From: Setophaga petechia
Lineage: Eukaryota > Chordata > Aves > Passeriformes > Parulidae
NCBI GenBank assembly: GCA_024362935.1
Contig: JANCRA010000168.1
Coordinates: 310,001 to 374,000 of the forward strand
DNA: 64,000 nucleotides
Reading direction: 5' to 3'
Shown here: positions 63,264-64,000 of the stretch, piece by piece
Position numbering within the stretch: the stretch's first letter is position 1
Layout of the letters: each line of letters starts with the position of its first letter
The notes under the pieces: model-generated
Database searches by the model: none
Told to the model about the DNA's origin: nothing
What the model saw: only the letters and a program-made list of their open reading frames with translations
Made by a program: the position numbers and the translations under genes

Positions 63264-64000
63264 CTACTTTTTGGGCATCTTGATGTTTTCCTGGTTGTCT
63301 TTCAGTCTCTGCTTGAAATTTAATCTCATTTCACCCAGCCTGGATGTTACAGTCCACTCTTTGGGTTCTTCTACTGGGCCTTTGGCTTTGTTGCCATGAG
63401 TCCATCCCCGCTCTGCAGTTCGCACGGCCGATTCTGTGGTGAGCAGTACCTGAAAGGGACCTTCCCACTGAGGAGTCAGAGGCTGATCTCTGCATGACTT
63501 GATCACCACCCAATCCCCAGGATTAATATTATGGATTCTGAAATCCAGGGTGGTAGTTTGAGGAATTGCCCCTTTATGTCTTAGCCCTTCTAAGGTTTGT
63601 GCTATAGACATCACTTACTTCTTGGCATTGGCTTCCCCTTCCTCATAGGTGGCAACCTTCTGGGGTGAGGTCAGGAAGGGAAACCCAAACATCATTTCAT
63701 AGGGTGACACCCCCAGATCTCACTGGGGTTGGGTTCTAATTCTTAATAAGGCCAAAGGGAGACATTTTATCCATGACATTTGGGTTTCAATCATTAGCTT
63801 AACTACAGCTCTTTTAAGAGTTTGATTCATTCACTCAACCCAACCAAAACTCTGTGGATGCCATGGAGTGTGTAATTCCCATTTCACTCCCAGGGCCTGA
63901 ACAGCTTTCTGCACTATCTTCAATGTGAAATGAGTTCCCCATTCTGAATGAATCTTGTTTGCCATCCCATATCGGGGAATGATTGATTCTAGAATTGTTT
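63264..64000 (-). pseudogene. Gammaretrovirus-like integrase of provirus H, leaving the window
   Basis: ORF 63264-63614 encodes the integrase C-terminal GPY-type domain (NPGDWVVIKSC...LTPQWEGPFQVLLTTE). Upstream on the minus strand, core fragments (ELHTPWHPQSFG, LMIETQMSWIKCLPLALLRI, SPYEMMFGFPF) are readable with stops between them. The rest of the provirus lies beyond position 64000. Confidence 0.8.

Noticed and set aside
1..64000. Assigning the window to the W chromosome
   Set aside because: ERV density, palindrome and minisatellites agree with it, but no known W gametologue is present and the same features occur in other heterochromatic avian DNA.

Overview
This is vertebrate, almost certainly avian and most likely songbird, genomic DNA. 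The signs are CR1 LINE fragments, an intact olfactory receptor of the bird-expanded OR14 (gamma-c) type, a C2H2 zinc-finger family with the typical passerine exon layout, and a very high density of endogenous retroviruses (ERVs). Such density, together with minisatellites and inverted duplications, suits a W chromosome or another low-recombination/subtelomeric region, but the sequence alone cannot prove that.

Region 1 (1-30400) is a Russian-doll stack of LTR elements. Provirus A (LTRs 306-918 and 28279-28893, initiator-Met-like primer site) is old and degraded. Inside it sits provirus B (6401-23447; two 465-bp LTRs, His-tRNA primer site), with a gammaretrovirus-like gag-UAG-pol layout, an intact 1,167-codon pol, an intact 224-codon cysteine-rich ORF between pol and env, and an env open to an in-frame TGA just before the membrane anchor. 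Inside B's gag sits provirus C on the minus strand (7937-15503; 384-bp LTRs that read as identical; ATGG target duplication), whose genes are all broken. A second element in A, D (24445-27655; 391-bp LTRs; AGATGG target duplication), has no recognisable pol or env and carries a GC-rich proline-rich ORF followed by a 37-A run. A solo LTR of the A family (29786-30400, minus) closes the region.

Region 2 (30400-48500) is a small C2H2 zinc-finger cluster: one apparently intact two-coding-exon gene (coding 34557-35654), one paralogue broken by a nonsense codon (44604-45274), and one reverse-strand 3' fragment (47870-48460). The last two form the arms of an inverted repeat of about 1.3 kb per arm. 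Degenerate GTCCCAGT-type minisatellites fill intron and flanks. A class II-like provirus E (38787-43682, minus), with a betaretrovirus-like pol and an alpharetrovirus-like env remnant, lies between the zinc-finger genes, next to a solo LTR (38146-38786).

Region 3 (48500-62000) holds minisatellites, inverted dispersed repeats, an LTR with perfect 7-bp terminal inverted repeats, CR1 fragments and one intact OR14-like gene on the minus strand (58867-59799). Region 4 (62265-64000) is the 3' end of a further decayed gammaretrovirus-like provirus (minus) that leaves the window.

The most unusual items are the cysteine-rich ORF of provirus B, the anchorless env of B, the LTR element D with its non-viral-looking cargo, and the mismatch in C between identical LTRs and decayed genes.
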